NCBI RefSeq assembly: GCF_007991335.1 | Contig: NZ_BJYD01000033.1 | Location: 1 to 58,586 of the forward strand | From: Halobacillus faecis | GTDB taxonomy: Bacteria > Bacillota > Bacilli > Bacillales > Halobacillaceae | DNA length: 58,586 nt | Direction of reading: 5' to 3' | In this document: positions 1 to 8,573 of the stretch, one piece after another | How positions within the stretch are numbered: position 1 is the first letter of the stretch | How the letters are laid out: the number at the start of each line of letters is the position of its first letter | Made by a program: the position numbers and the translations under genes | Notes under the pieces: model-generated | Seen by the model: the letters and a program-made list of their open reading frames with translations, nothing else | Told to the model about the DNA's origin: nothing | The model's database searches: none

Positions 1-5
1 TATAG

Positions 6-1025
6 TTAGATAATGTTCTGGCCTTCCAGAATGACAATGGCAAGGATAAGAACGATGATGATGATGAATACGATGGAGAGTGGGCGGGAGACATTTGCTC
101 TTTGAACCTCCTCCCAGCGAACAGGTCGAATTCCGCTGAGCGAAAAGATGGATACAGCAGCCAGCAGGATCGACATGATGTTCACCGTAACTAATAAGAA
201 GGCCCCATACGCCGCTGCCATCGATCCATCGCCGATTGACATCCCCAACGCGACCGATGGTGGAAGCAAAGCTACAGCTACCATAACCCCGACCAAGTTC
301 CCTGATAAACGATTTAAAAAAGCGAGCGCTCCAGCAGCTCCAGACGCCACCCCTAATGGAATGTCGATCAAAGTAACCTTCGTCCGATCCAGGTATTGAG
401 CGTTTTCCATTCCAACATCAGTAAAATAACCGAAGGCTATGGAGATCAACAAGACGATCGCTACTCCATACAGAGAACTCACAGCTGATTGTCCAAGCCC
501 TTTATAATCACCAAGAATCGCAAAAAAAGCAACCGATATCACTGGCCCAATCATGGGAGCAATGACCATCGCCCCGATGACCACCGCTTCACTATCTTTT
601 ATGATACCAACAGTAGCTACAATCGCTGATAATAAGATAAGTAAGGAATAATTCATTGTAATATGGCCGTTTTTTTCAGCCGCATTCATCAATTCATGCC
701 GGCTGGCTCGAAGAAGGCGGGATTTTTCCTCTTCGTTGTCTTCCTTTTCTTCTTTTTCTTTGGTTTCTTCGTGTATGGTTTCCTTGGAAATGTATGTTTG
801 CACAGGGATGAGCAGTGTCTCAAACCCTTCAACTACATTGGAAACCTCCTCTAAATAGTTGAGAATCTCTTCTACTTCATTTTTTTGAACGAGGATTCGT
901 ACGAGCATCCTTTCTTCTGATTCGCTTGAAACCCAATACGAACGATGATCATACTTTTTTAACTTCTCATTGATGGAATCGAAGTGTTGATCAGGAATGT
1001 ACACTTCAATTAATTGCAAATTCAT
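6..1025 (-). CDS. DUF389 (TIGR00341-type) multi-pass membrane protein
   Basis: This is a 339-residue protein of the DUF389 family, whose biochemical function is unknown. The first ~115 residues are soluble and charged, with a Glu/Lys-rich linker. The remainder holds about six membrane segments with the small-residue motifs typical of the family, such as GAMVIAPMIGPV and VALLPPSVALG. I place the start at the ATG ending at 1025 because AGAGGTG lies six bases upstream; the GTG three codons earlier overlaps that ribosome-binding site. The gene diverges from the germinant-receptor operon to its right. Its stop is almost at the window edge, so anything downstream is not visible. The family call is firm; no substrate can be assigned. 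Confidence 0.85.
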   Translation of the reverse strand: MNLQLIEVYIPDQHFDSINEKLKKYDHRSYWVSSESEERMLVRILVQKNEVEEILNYLEEVSNVVEGFETLLIPVQTYISKETIHEETKEKEEKEDNEEEKSRLLRASRHELMNAAEKNGHITMNYSLLILLSAIVATVGIIKDSEAVVIGAMVIAPMIGPVISVAFFAILGDYKGLGQSAVSSLYGVAIVLLISIAFGYFTDVGMENAQYLDRTKVTLIDIPLGVASGAAGALAFLNRLSGNLVGVMVAVALLPPSVALGMSIGDGSMAAAYGAFLLVTVNIMSILLAAVSIFSLSGIRPVRWEEVQRANVSRPLSIVFIIIIVLILAIVILEGQNII

Positions 1026-1149
1026 ACTCTTCACCTCTATTTAACCGCTCTTTAAAAAGTTGATGATTCCTGCGTATTAGGATTCTCGTGGGATCAAGGA
1101 CTTTTTCATCCTTCTGCTCTGTTCCAAATACAGAAGTATCGAACCTCCT

Positions 1150-1178
1150 TCATAATGTCTCCTATTTTTCACATACTA
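1150..1178 (+). promoter_or_regulatory. Candidate sigma-G-type promoter for germinant-receptor operon 1
   Basis: A CATACTA box at 1172-1178 matches the forespore sigma-G -10 pattern. A TCATA box lies 17 bases upstream at 1150-1154. Transcription would start roughly 30 bases before the first receptor gene. Germinant-receptor operons are classical sigma-G targets, which fits, but the -35 box departs from consensus at its first base. Confidence 0.4.
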
Positions 1179-1214
1179 ATTCTACCTAGAGAAGAAGAGA
1201 AAGGAGGTTCCTTT

Positions 1215-2696
1215 ATGTCTCTCCAACTACCGATGAAGAAAGAAGAATATTTGTCTTCGTCCAAGGATTTGCTTAATCAAAGTCCGGATCTCGTCCAGAA
1301 AGTGTTTAATCATGGAGGCCAATGGATCAGTGTCCAATTCATTCACTATCAGGTGAATAAAGAACAACTGGAAGACGAAATTCTAGAAGTCATCACAAAA
1401 TCCTCTCATTCCTGGACAAATGATGACTTGATGAATAAAATCCCTATGGCTTCAACGAAACAAGAGAAAAAGATGGATGCAATTATTGAGCAGATGATTC
1501 ATGGAAGTGTCTGCATTTATATAGAAGGTGAAAAGGAAGCGACACTCTTCGCACTGCCTCAGCAAGAGCACCGTTCCTTAAACCAAGCAGAAACAGAGTC
1601 GCTGGTCTTCGGCCCTCAGGTTTCGTTTACTGAATCGCTTATGACAAACCTTAATGTCATACGTTGGCGTTTAGATACACCAGATCTTGTTACAGAAAAA
1701 TTAATTGTTGGTGAGCGGATCCAATCGGAAATACGAATCGTGTACTTGAAATCCCTCGCCAATACAGAAAATGTAGATACCATGAGGCAACGGATTAGAG
1801 ATCTACAAGTCTCTGAAGTAGAAGACACGAGCGTTCTTGGACAATTGATTGAAGACTCATCCAGTACAGTTTTCCCTCAGCTGATTTTCACGGAACTGCC
1901 GGATCGCTTTTGCAACGCGATTTCTAAAGGACGTGTAGGCGTGATGGTCGACAAAAGCCCGACCATGTTGATTGGCCCCATGAATCTTTTCGGCTTTTTC
2001 GAGTCGACGGAAGATTTGTATATGCGGTGGAATATGGGGAGTTTCATAAGGTTGCTTCGTTTCATATCTATGGCTCTGTCCATCATTTTGACACCGATGT
2101 ATGTAGCTGCACTGACGTTTCACTATGAAATCATACCAAGTACCCTGCTAGTATCATTGGGTCAATCCAGGTCGACGGTTCCCTTCCCTCCCGTTTTAGA
2201 AGCTCTTTTACTTGAAATTCTAATTGAATTGCTGCGGGAAGCAGGAGCCCGCTTACCTACGAAGGTCGGTCAGACAATGGGGATCGTTGGCGGTATCGTT
2301 CTCGGCCAGGCGGCTGTAGAAGCTGGATTCACAAGCAACATCCTCATTATTATTATTGCTCTTAGTGCCTTGGCCTCTTTCACCGCCCCAAGTTATTTAA
2401 TGGGAACAGCCATCCGGATCATCCGCTTTCCCATGATCCTTCTGGCGGGTGCCTGGGGTATTATCGGTATTGTATTTGCCTTGTCTTTTCTGGTCATCCA
2501 CTTGTTAAAGCAAAAATCATTGGGGCGTCCGTACTTGTCCCCTATTTATCCACTGCAATGGAGTGATTTCAGTGAATCTATATATCGAGTGCCTTTTCAA
2601 AAAAATGCAAAACGGTCGAAGTCCCTCATGACCAAAGACGAGTACAGATATAGTGAATCAAAAGCAGAAGAACGAAATGATGTGGATCGTCTATGA
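1215..2696 (+). CDS. Spore germinant receptor A subunit (GerA/GerKA family)
   Basis: This 493-residue protein is the A subunit of a nutrient germinant receptor in the spore inner membrane, where A, B and C subunits sense small molecules and trigger germination. The soluble N-terminal half contains family blocks FGPQVSFTES and LPDRFCNAISKGRVGVM. The C-terminal half (about residues 280-440) carries several membrane helices with LLREAGARLP and GIVGGIVLGQAAVEAG. I chose the ATG at 1215 because a strong AAAGGAGG lies about seven bases upstream; a start 20 codons earlier lacks such a site. Its stop overlaps the B-subunit start by four bases, which implies translational coupling. The ligand cannot be read from sequence. 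Confidence 0.93.
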   Translation: MSLQLPMKKEEYLSSSKDLLNQSPDLVQKVFNHGGQWISVQFIHYQVNKEQLEDEILEVITKSSHSWTNDDLMNKIPMASTKQEKKMDAIIEQMIHGSVCIYIEGEKEATLFALPQQEHRSLNQAETESLVFGPQVSFTESLMTNLNVIRWRLDTPDLVTEKLIVGERIQSEIRIVYLKSLANTENVDTMRQRIRDLQVSEVEDTSVLGQLIEDSSSTVFPQLIFTELPDRFCNAISKGRVGVMVDKSPTMLIGPMNLFGFFESTEDLYMRWNMGSFIRLLRFISMALSIILTPMYVAALTFHYEIIPSTLLVSLGQSRSTVPFPPVLEALLLEILIELLREAGARLPTKVGQTMGIVGGIVLGQAAVEAGFTSNILIIIIALSALASFTAPSYLMGTAIRIIRFPMILLAGAWGIIGIVFALSFLVIHLLKQKSLGRPYLSPIYPLQWSDFSESIYRVPFQKNAKRSKSLMTKDEYRYSESKAEERNDVDRL

Positions 2697-3799
2697 AGAC
2701 GAACATCCCCTTCCATCCTGATCATACCGTTCAAGCCTTCTACCTTTTCTTTATCATCCACACCTCTCAAATTGGAGCGGGATTGATGGGAGTTCCGAGA
2801 ATCCTTGTGCTTGAAGCGGGAGTGGATGCCTGGGTTTCCGTATTAGTCGCGGGGCTTTACCTTCATTTCATTGTTTTCATCATGCTGCAAATCTTAAAGT
2901 CTTATGAGAATGCCGACATCCTCGGAATTCAACAAGACTTGTTTGGCATATGGATTGGGAAAGCGCTGGGAACCGTTTATGTGCTCTATATTTTTCTTCT
3001 CCTTTTGACGGTGATCAAAAATTACATTGAAGTGGTACAGGTGTTTGTCTTTCCAGAGATGCCGATCTGGCTTATGGCTCTCTTTTTACTCTCTCTCATG
3101 GTTTATAGTATTCTAGGCGGGTTCAGGGTAGTGGTAGGTACGAGCGTCGTCTTTTTCTTCCTTACCATCTGGCTTGTTTTCACAATCTATAAACCCATCA
3201 CTTACATGGATTGGGAACACTTCTTACCAGTGTTTCAGACACCTGCCCCTGATTTACTAAAAGGAGTGCAGCAAGTCACCTTTACCGTGCTTGGCCTTGA
3301 GATTCTCCTTTTCGTTTATCCATTTATCCAAGATAAAAAAAGAGCGGCAATACCTGCACACGCAGGCGTCTTTTTTACAACATGCTTAATTCTTTTAGTG
3401 ACTGTTGTTTCTATCGGTTACTTCAGCCCTGATCAGTTAAAATCAACCGTATGGGCAACTTTGTCCTTGTTCAAAATCATTAGTTTCTCCGTTTTGGAAC
3501 GGTTTGATTTTATTGCCGTTGCGTTATGGATGATGGTAATCATCCCGAATATCGTATTATTTGGATGGATGATTGTACATTCCTTGAAGCGATTGTTCAA
3601 TGCTCCTAAGAAACCAACGCTCTATGGATTGGCCTTTCTCTTATTTCTTACTTCCATAACAGCTGAAAAAAGGGTCTCCCTCAACGAGCTAACCGACTGG
3701 ACGGGGCAGATTGGATTTTGGATTGTTTTTGTCTATCCATTGTTCATTTACGTGATGGTTCTATTAAAAAAAATAATGAAAAAGAGGAATGCTTCATGA
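2693..3799 (+). CDS. Spore germinant receptor B subunit (GerB/GerKB permease family)
   Basis: This 368-residue integral membrane protein belongs to the GerAB/GerKB branch of the APC transporter superfamily. It is expected to bind the germinant in the spore inner membrane. About ten hydrophobic segments cover the whole length. The first contains the family signature around QIGAGLMGVPRI, where the discontinuous helix of APC folds lies. The start is an ATGA overlap with the preceding A subunit, and the stop makes another ATGA overlap with the C subunit, so the three genes form one tightly coupled operon. Confidence 0.93.
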   Translation: MKTNIPFHPDHTVQAFYLFFIIHTSQIGAGLMGVPRILVLEAGVDAWVSVLVAGLYLHFIVFIMLQILKSYENADILGIQQDLFGIWIGKALGTVYVLYIFLLLLTVIKNYIEVVQVFVFPEMPIWLMALFLLSLMVYSILGGFRVVVGTSVVFFFLTIWLVFTIYKPITYMDWEHFLPVFQTPAPDLLKGVQQVTFTVLGLEILLFVYPFIQDKKRAAIPAHAGVFFTTCLILLVTVVSIGYFSPDQLKSTVWATLSLFKIISFSVLERFDFIAVALWMMVIIPNIVLFGWMIVHSLKRLFNAPKKPTLYGLAFLLFLTSITAEKRVSLNELTDWTGQIGFWIVFVYPLFIYVMVLLKKIMKKRNAS

Positions 3800-4926
3800 A
3801 ATGGTCCTCCATTCTGATCATCGTTTTCCTACTCGCTGGTTGTATACCAAAGTCTTACATCGAAACCTTAGGAATTATTACAGCTGTCGGATATGATTTG
3901 ACTGAAGACCAACGAATTCGGGGCACACTCGTCATGTACCAGTTCGACACGGATCAATCGAGCACATCTCAGGTCGTAACAGGGGAAGCAGATACATCGA
4001 AGGGGATTCGTTTTGCCACAAGCCGGCTTACAAGTCATCAACTCGTATCCGGTCAAGTAAGACTTGAAATATTCGAAGATGAGCTTGCTAAACGAGGAAT
4101 GATGAAGTACATGGACACCCTTCAAAGGGATGCGGCCATATCGGACATGGGTTATTTAGCTACAAGTTCCGTGCCGTCAGAAGAACTGCTGAAATCAGAA
4201 AATGACGAAGATCGGCCCAATACGGGGAATTACATTCAGGAACTTATTAAAAAAAGCATCAGTGAAGAAGCCATCCCCAATGCTGTACTGACCAGCTTCC
4301 TGCATGACTATTATGACACTGGCAAAGATCCCATCCTTCCATCTCTTACACTTGAAGACAATAAAGCGGTGATTAACGGGATCAGTTTATTCCAGGATGA
4401 CCGCTATGTCCATACAACTTCTCATGAAAATACATTCTATATCATGTTGATGAAACAACAGTTCGACCATGGGCAATTTCAAGTCCAACTGGCAGATGAT
4501 GCATTAAAGAAATACCACAAGAAGGAAAGCATCGACAAGCCAGGCGAAGGAGCCCTGCATGTTTCGATTCATGAGCTAAATTCAGAACATGAGATCCATC
4601 CATCAAAAGGAGATCCGACCAAACAATCATTCACACTGAAGATGGAAGGTCGTTTGTTGGAAATCACGCAGGATATCGACTTGAAAAATAGAGAAGCTGT
4701 AGAAGCGTTGGAAAAACAAATTGAGAATAAAGTAAAAGAACACCTTCAAGAAACGTTGCAGATTCTGATTGACCATCAAGTGGACCCGGTCGGTTTCGGG
4801 GCTAAATATAACACCCAAAACAGAACAAATCGAGTGACAAAAGAAAATTGGCGCCAACAAATCCCAAACCTTGAAGTTGATTTTGACGTATCCTTTAAAC
4901 TTCTGCGCTATGGGATTTCCGAATAA
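3796..4926 (+). CDS. Spore germinant receptor C subunit, lipoprotein (Ger(x)C family)
   Basis: This 376-residue lipoprotein is the C subunit of the receptor. The N-terminus is a short signal sequence ending in the lipobox LLAGC (Cys near residue 16), followed by the mature Ger(x)C fold. I use the ATG at 3796, which overlaps the B-subunit stop and follows AAGAGG; an upstream in-frame start would put 26 hydrophilic residues before the signal peptide. Family members are usually about 370-400 residues, so this one is full length. A strong UUCG-capped terminator follows. Confidence 0.92.
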   Translation: MKWSSILIIVFLLAGCIPKSYIETLGIITAVGYDLTEDQRIRGTLVMYQFDTDQSSTSQVVTGEADTSKGIRFATSRLTSHQLVSGQVRLEIFEDELAKRGMMKYMDTLQRDAAISDMGYLATSSVPSEELLKSENDEDRPNTGNYIQELIKKSISEEAIPNAVLTSFLHDYYDTGKDPILPSLTLEDNKAVINGISLFQDDRYVHTTSHENTFYIMLMKQQFDHGQFQVQLADDALKKYHKKESIDKPGEGALHVSIHELNSEHEIHPSKGDPTKQSFTLKMEGRLLEITQDIDLKNREAVEALEKQIENKVKEHLQETLQILIDHQVDPVGFGAKYNTQNRTNRVTKENWRQQIPNLEVDFDVSFKLLRYGISE

Positions 4927-4932
4927 AGATAA

Positions 4933-4972
4933 AAACCCATGTGAAAAAGGTTCGCCTTTATCACATGGGTTT
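4933..4972. terminator. Bidirectional intrinsic terminator between gerC-type gene and helD
   Basis: AAACCCATGTGA at 4933-4944 pairs with 4961-4972. An inner AAAGG/CCTTT stem is capped by a UUCG tetraloop, separated from the outer stem by one A-A mismatch. The genes on either side converge, and A/T-rich tracts flank the hairpin, so it probably serves both strands. Confidence 0.85.
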
Positions 4973-5038
4973 CATTTGACGTACTTCGTTTGTCTTTCTA
5001 CGGGTATCCATCGCTACCTGACCCTTAGGAAGGAAACA

Positions 5039-7282
5039 TCAACAAGTCCAAAGACCACCCTTGTCAGTTAGGAGGAAATCATCGGGCTGTCTGCCAATCA
5101 TATAGAGACGATGGAGAGGTCTCGTCATAGCTACATAAAGCATTTTCAAATCCAGTTCATTTTTTTCATAAGCGTGTTCGTAACAATAGAGAAAAACAAC
5201 ATCAAACTCCAGTCCTTTGGCAAGGTAGGCAGGGAGGATGACGCGATCCCCCAACTCATCCGTGTTCTCTTCCATGATCTCGAAGGAAGGAAGTTCATGG
5301 GCGAGCTTCTCCGCCTCCTGTTTTGTTTTTGTGACAAAAGCGAAGTTGTTCATACCTTTTTTGACCAGATCATTGATCAACTCATGAATGTCCCCCTTCC
5401 GATACTCTCCCCTGAAAAGAAAAGTAGGCACATCCCCATGTCGGACCACAGGTTCTGCTTTCGGAAGTGCATCTGGCATATCGTCTAAAAGCCGATTAGC
5501 TAAGTTCATGATTTCAATTGTCGTCCGGTACGTCTTTTGCAGAGTGAGGTAGTTGGCCGTCGGGAAAATATCGATTTGCAGTGTTTCCCAATTCTCTAAT
5601 CCACGGTAATGATAAATCCCTTGCGCCAAGTCTCCTACTATAGTGAACAAATCGGTTTGAAAAGCCTTTCTCAAACTGAAAATTTCCATAAAACTATAAT
5701 CCTGCGCTTCGTCAATGACCACTTTCTTTGCACGATCGTCAGGATCAAGACCTGTGATAAAGGTCTTCAAATACAACAGAGGCGCTAAATCTTCCGCACA
5801 AAGCTTCCCGGTTGCGTGCACCTTTCTCGTATCCTTTCTCATTTGCTCCCATTCAGAAGGTTCATCTCCATAAGCGGTTGGAAAGGTCTCCTCTTCAAAA
5901 AGCTGCTGATAGATTGTCCATACATCTACTTCCGGATACTTCTTCATATAACGATTGACCGATGACCTGGCTGCTTTCTTTATTTCATCCAGCCTTTCCT
6001 CTTTCCTTGTAATCAAAAAACTGACACGGATTTTTCGTTTCTCCGCATCCTTCATCCCATAGAGTGCATCGTCAAGGGCTTCATCATATTTGGCAGCCAT
6101 TTTTTCCAGGATCCGCTTCTTTTTTCTTTTCAATTCACTTTGCAATACAGCCCTTATTTTCTGAACGCGCACCTCGTAAGGAAAATAACTGTATTCTTCA
6201 AAGAACAAACGATTGATGGCTTTTGCACTTTTAATCTTAAACCCTGCGAGCGTAAAATCACCCTCTACCTTATAGGACTTCTTCCATTTTTGCAGATAGC
6301 GATCCAAGATTTCTTTGAATCTTTTCGATCCTTTCATCCGTGCTCCTTCAATAGAACTGCGATCCCCGGATTTTTCCACCGCATTCATAAGCACCTCATG
6401 CTGAGTGACGACAGGCAGACGAATTCCGGTAGCCTGTAGAACAAAATCGGTAAAGGTCGTCTGTCTTGCTCGATCTACCCCAAGTTCAGGCAAAACTTCA
6501 GATATGTACTGAATAAATAAGCGGTTGGGAGCAAGAATGAGCATCTCTTCTGGACGGAAGATTTCTTTCATTGTATATAGAAAATAAGAGATCCTGTGAA
6601 GAGCAATCGTTGTTTTTCCACTTCCTGCAGCCCCTTGCACAATAATCGGCTTACGTAAATCGGCACGAATGATTCTATTTTGCTCTTCTTGAATGGTGGA
6701 TACAATTTCTGTCAAACGCTTTTCGGCATTCTGAGTTAACGAGTCCTGAAGCAATTCATCTTTTGTGGTAAGGTCGATATCACGGTAATCCAACAGCTCC
6801 CCATCTTCAATCTGATACTGTCTTTTTAAGGAAACATCTCCTTCGTATCTTTCTCCCAACGCTTCGTAACTCACTTCCCCCAGGCGGCCTTCATAATAGA
6901 CATTCGCTAGAGGAGAACGCCAATCTAAAATGATAGGGTATTGAGTTTCTCGGTCAAATAATGACGTCTTACCAATATAAAAAATTTCTCGATCGGGCTT
7001 TTCTTTTTGATGAAAATCAATGCGGGCAAAATACGGCTTGTTTCGTAGATGTTTGAGGTTTTCCAGTTGTTCTTTGGACATTTTCATGAAATTCGCATGA
7101 GAAAGCATTTCTTGGTACCTGAGACTGCTGTCTTTGAAGCTGAGGTTCTCAAGGGTGTCTTCCTGGCGCTTCTTCAGTGATTCCTGACCTGTTTCCTGTG
7201 AGGTGATCAGTCTGTCCATATACGTTTTTGTAAAAGACAGACGGTCTCGTTCTTTTTCAAATTCCGTATGCTTTTCCGTCAT
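5039..7282 (-). CDS. helD: HelD, RNA polymerase recycling ATPase (UvrD-like helicase fold)
   Basis: HelD is a superfamily 1 ATPase that binds core RNA polymerase and releases it from stalled or post-termination complexes. This copy has 747 residues, slightly shorter than B. subtilis HelD. It has a charged helical N-terminal arm (about residues 1-100), a Walker A motif GAAGSGKT near residues 216-223, a Walker B-type VVIDEAQD in the second half, and a C-terminal UvrD-type block ending in LYVAMTRP. The ATG has AAGGAGG about ten bases upstream. The UvrD-type helicase fold is certain, and the N-terminal arm plus length support HelD specifically. Confidence 0.9.
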   Translation of the reverse strand: MTEKHTEFEKERDRLSFTKTYMDRLITSQETGQESLKKRQEDTLENLSFKDSSLRYQEMLSHANFMKMSKEQLENLKHLRNKPYFARIDFHQKEKPDREIFYIGKTSLFDRETQYPIILDWRSPLANVYYEGRLGEVSYEALGERYEGDVSLKRQYQIEDGELLDYRDIDLTTKDELLQDSLTQNAEKRLTEIVSTIQEEQNRIIRADLRKPIIVQGAAGSGKTTIALHRISYFLYTMKEIFRPEEMLILAPNRLFIQYISEVLPELGVDRARQTTFTDFVLQATGIRLPVVTQHEVLMNAVEKSGDRSSIEGARMKGSKRFKEILDRYLQKWKKSYKVEGDFTLAGFKIKSAKAINRLFFEEYSYFPYEVRVQKIRAVLQSELKRKKKRILEKMAAKYDEALDDALYGMKDAEKRKIRVSFLITRKEERLDEIKKAARSSVNRYMKKYPEVDVWTIYQQLFEEETFPTAYGDEPSEWEQMRKDTRKVHATGKLCAEDLAPLLYLKTFITGLDPDDRAKKVVIDEAQDYSFMEIFSLRKAFQTDLFTIVGDLAQGIYHYRGLENWETLQIDIFPTANYLTLQKTYRTTIEIMNLANRLLDDMPDALPKAEPVVRHGDVPTFLFRGEYRKGDIHELINDLVKKGMNNFAFVTKTKQEAEKLAHELPSFEIMEENTDELGDRVILPAYLAKGLEFDVVFLYCYEHAYEKNELDLKMLYVAMTRPLHRLYMIGRQPDDFLLTDKGGLWTC

Positions 7283-7438
7283 TTAAGCCATTCCTCCTTC
7301 TTTTTATTCTGCACGGTTCACAGAACATTCTTCTAATGGAATGACGAGTGAGCGCTGGCCCAACATGCAGTTTTTCAAAGCAACGAGTCAATAAGATACC
7401 ATATCCACGTTGGAAGCGCAATCATTAATGAGTTCGTT

Positions 7439-7486
7439 TTATGTAAGTAGGCTCCGTTACGAAAGACGACTTATGTAAGGGCTCGG
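7439..7486. repeat. Pair of short direct repeats upstream of helD
   Basis: TTATGTAAGTAGGCTCCG (7439-7456) recurs as TTATGTAAGGGCTCGG (7471-7486), start-to-start 32 bp, about three helical turns. It lies 150-200 bp before the helD start, inside the otherwise gene-free stretch 7283-7509, where I see nothing else. The arrangement resembles a two-site protein-binding element, but no known regulator is recognised. Confidence 0.4.
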
Positions 7487-7509
7487 AATAGCATGATGTA
7501 AGATAAAAT

Positions 7510-7571
7510 AAAAAGCCGTTTAGTTTAAGGGTGCGCTTTGTTTTGCGCTTACACCTAAACTAAACAGCTAT
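7510..7571 (-). terminator. Terminator of the HATPase/zinc-ribbon operon
   Basis: GTTTAGTTTA and TAAACTAAAC arms around 7516-7525 and 7556-7566 form a long hairpin with an inner GTGCGC/GCGC-type stem. Read on the minus strand it ends in a T-rich tract. It lies just past the stop of the small membrane-protein gene at 7584. Confidence 0.75.
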
Positions 7572-7583
7572 TAAAAAGGCACC

Positions 7584-7937
7584 CTAGGGTCTGTTTTTGT
7601 TCTCCACATATTTCGGCAGATGCATCTCAAATATGAAGAAAGAAAGAATACGCAAAAGTACAGGATATAAGGCCAGAAATCCTACCAAATCCCCGATTCC
7701 CCCAAGAAGGTTGGTAAAAAGAAGAACGATGGCCAGAACAAGCATGAGAAAAACAGTCACAAGGCCTACTCTTCCATTGATAGGCGTCCACGCTCCTGCT
7801 ATTGTCCTTGTATCCTGTTCCAGCAGTTCGAAGCAACGGTAGTGATAAGGACGTATTCTGAACCAATTGGATGCTGTGACAAGTTCGTCACGGTCCTGAA
7901 TTTTTTTGTAACAATACCGACAGATGTTTGTGTTCAC
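7584..7937 (-). CDS. Small membrane protein with N-terminal zinc-ribbon-like motif
   Basis: I do not recognise this protein. From the GTG at 7937 it has 117 residues. An N-terminal C-x2-C (CRYC) and a later H-x-x-C (YHYRC) could form a small zinc knuckle, followed by two predicted membrane helices separated by a short turn. The GTG at 7937 is chosen because GGAG lies eight bases upstream, overlapping the end of the preceding HATPase gene; a longer reading from a GTG at 7979 has no clear ribosome-binding site and overlaps that gene more. The tight spacing implies an operon with the HATPase gene. Confidence 0.65.
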   Translation of the reverse strand: MNTNICRYCYKKIQDRDELVTASNWFRIRPYHYRCFELLEQDTRTIAGAWTPINGRVGLVTVFLMLVLAIVLLFTNLLGGIGDLVGFLALYPVLLRILSFFIFEMHLPKYVENKNRP

Positions 7938-7942
7938 GAAAT

Positions 7943-8368
7943 CTACTCCTGATTGAGATATTTTTTCATTAGCAAACACTCGTTGCCTTTTTCATTATAT
8001 CGCAAAACATCCATAACTCTAAGCATTAACGTAATTCCGCGTCCACTCTCATCCAAGTCTTCTACACTTGGAAACCAGTGCTTCATGTCACCTGTCACCT
8101 GATAAGGCCTCCAGTCAAACCCGTCTCCATGATCATAAACTCTGATGAGTAACCGTGAATGGAGAAAATGGATTTTCAATAAGACGGGATAATCTGTTCT
8201 CTCTTGATGGCCATGGGCCCACGCATTCCATACAGCTTCAGTAATCGATGCATCCACAAGAAGTTGATCGTTCCCGTAGTATTTGGCAAGATATGGTGAA
8301 TATTTACGTCGGACATCTCTCAGTTCTCTCGGATGTCTGATATTGGCTTCTATAGATGCCTTCATCAT
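7943..8368 (-). CDS. HATPase-domain protein, RsbW/SpoIIAB-like
   Basis: This 141-residue single-domain protein has the GHKL ATPase fold of anti-sigma factor kinases. The N box is ITEAVWNAWAHG, the G1 box VYDHGDGFD and the G2 box DESGRGITLM. RsbW and SpoIIAB bind a sigma factor and phosphorylate an anti-anti-sigma partner. Here no sigma factor or STAS protein is adjacent; the only neighbour in the operon is a small zinc-ribbon membrane protein. GAGGAG precedes the ATG, and a second in-frame ATG follows immediately, so the start could be three bases later. The ATPase fold is clear; an anti-sigma role is inference. Confidence 0.8.
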   Translation of the reverse strand: MMKASIEANIRHPRELRDVRRKYSPYLAKYYGNDQLLVDASITEAVWNAWAHGHQERTDYPVLLKIHFLHSRLLIRVYDHGDGFDWRPYQVTGDMKHWFPSVEDLDESGRGITLMLRVMDVLRYNEKGNECLLMKKYLNQE

Positions 8369-8573
8369 TCAGCCTCTCCTCTTCTAAGTCCATGAATTGC
8401 AACCATTGGACTTAGTAAATGGATTTGTTCCCTTTTCTATTCCCTTTATCCAAATCACTTAAAAGGGGAAGTGTTAACTTTTTCATAAAAATGGAAAAAT
8501 GATGATGGATGAGAGGACAACTTTTCTTGTTTGACATTCACTTCTACGTCACTTGCCTTATAAGAAGGATCCC

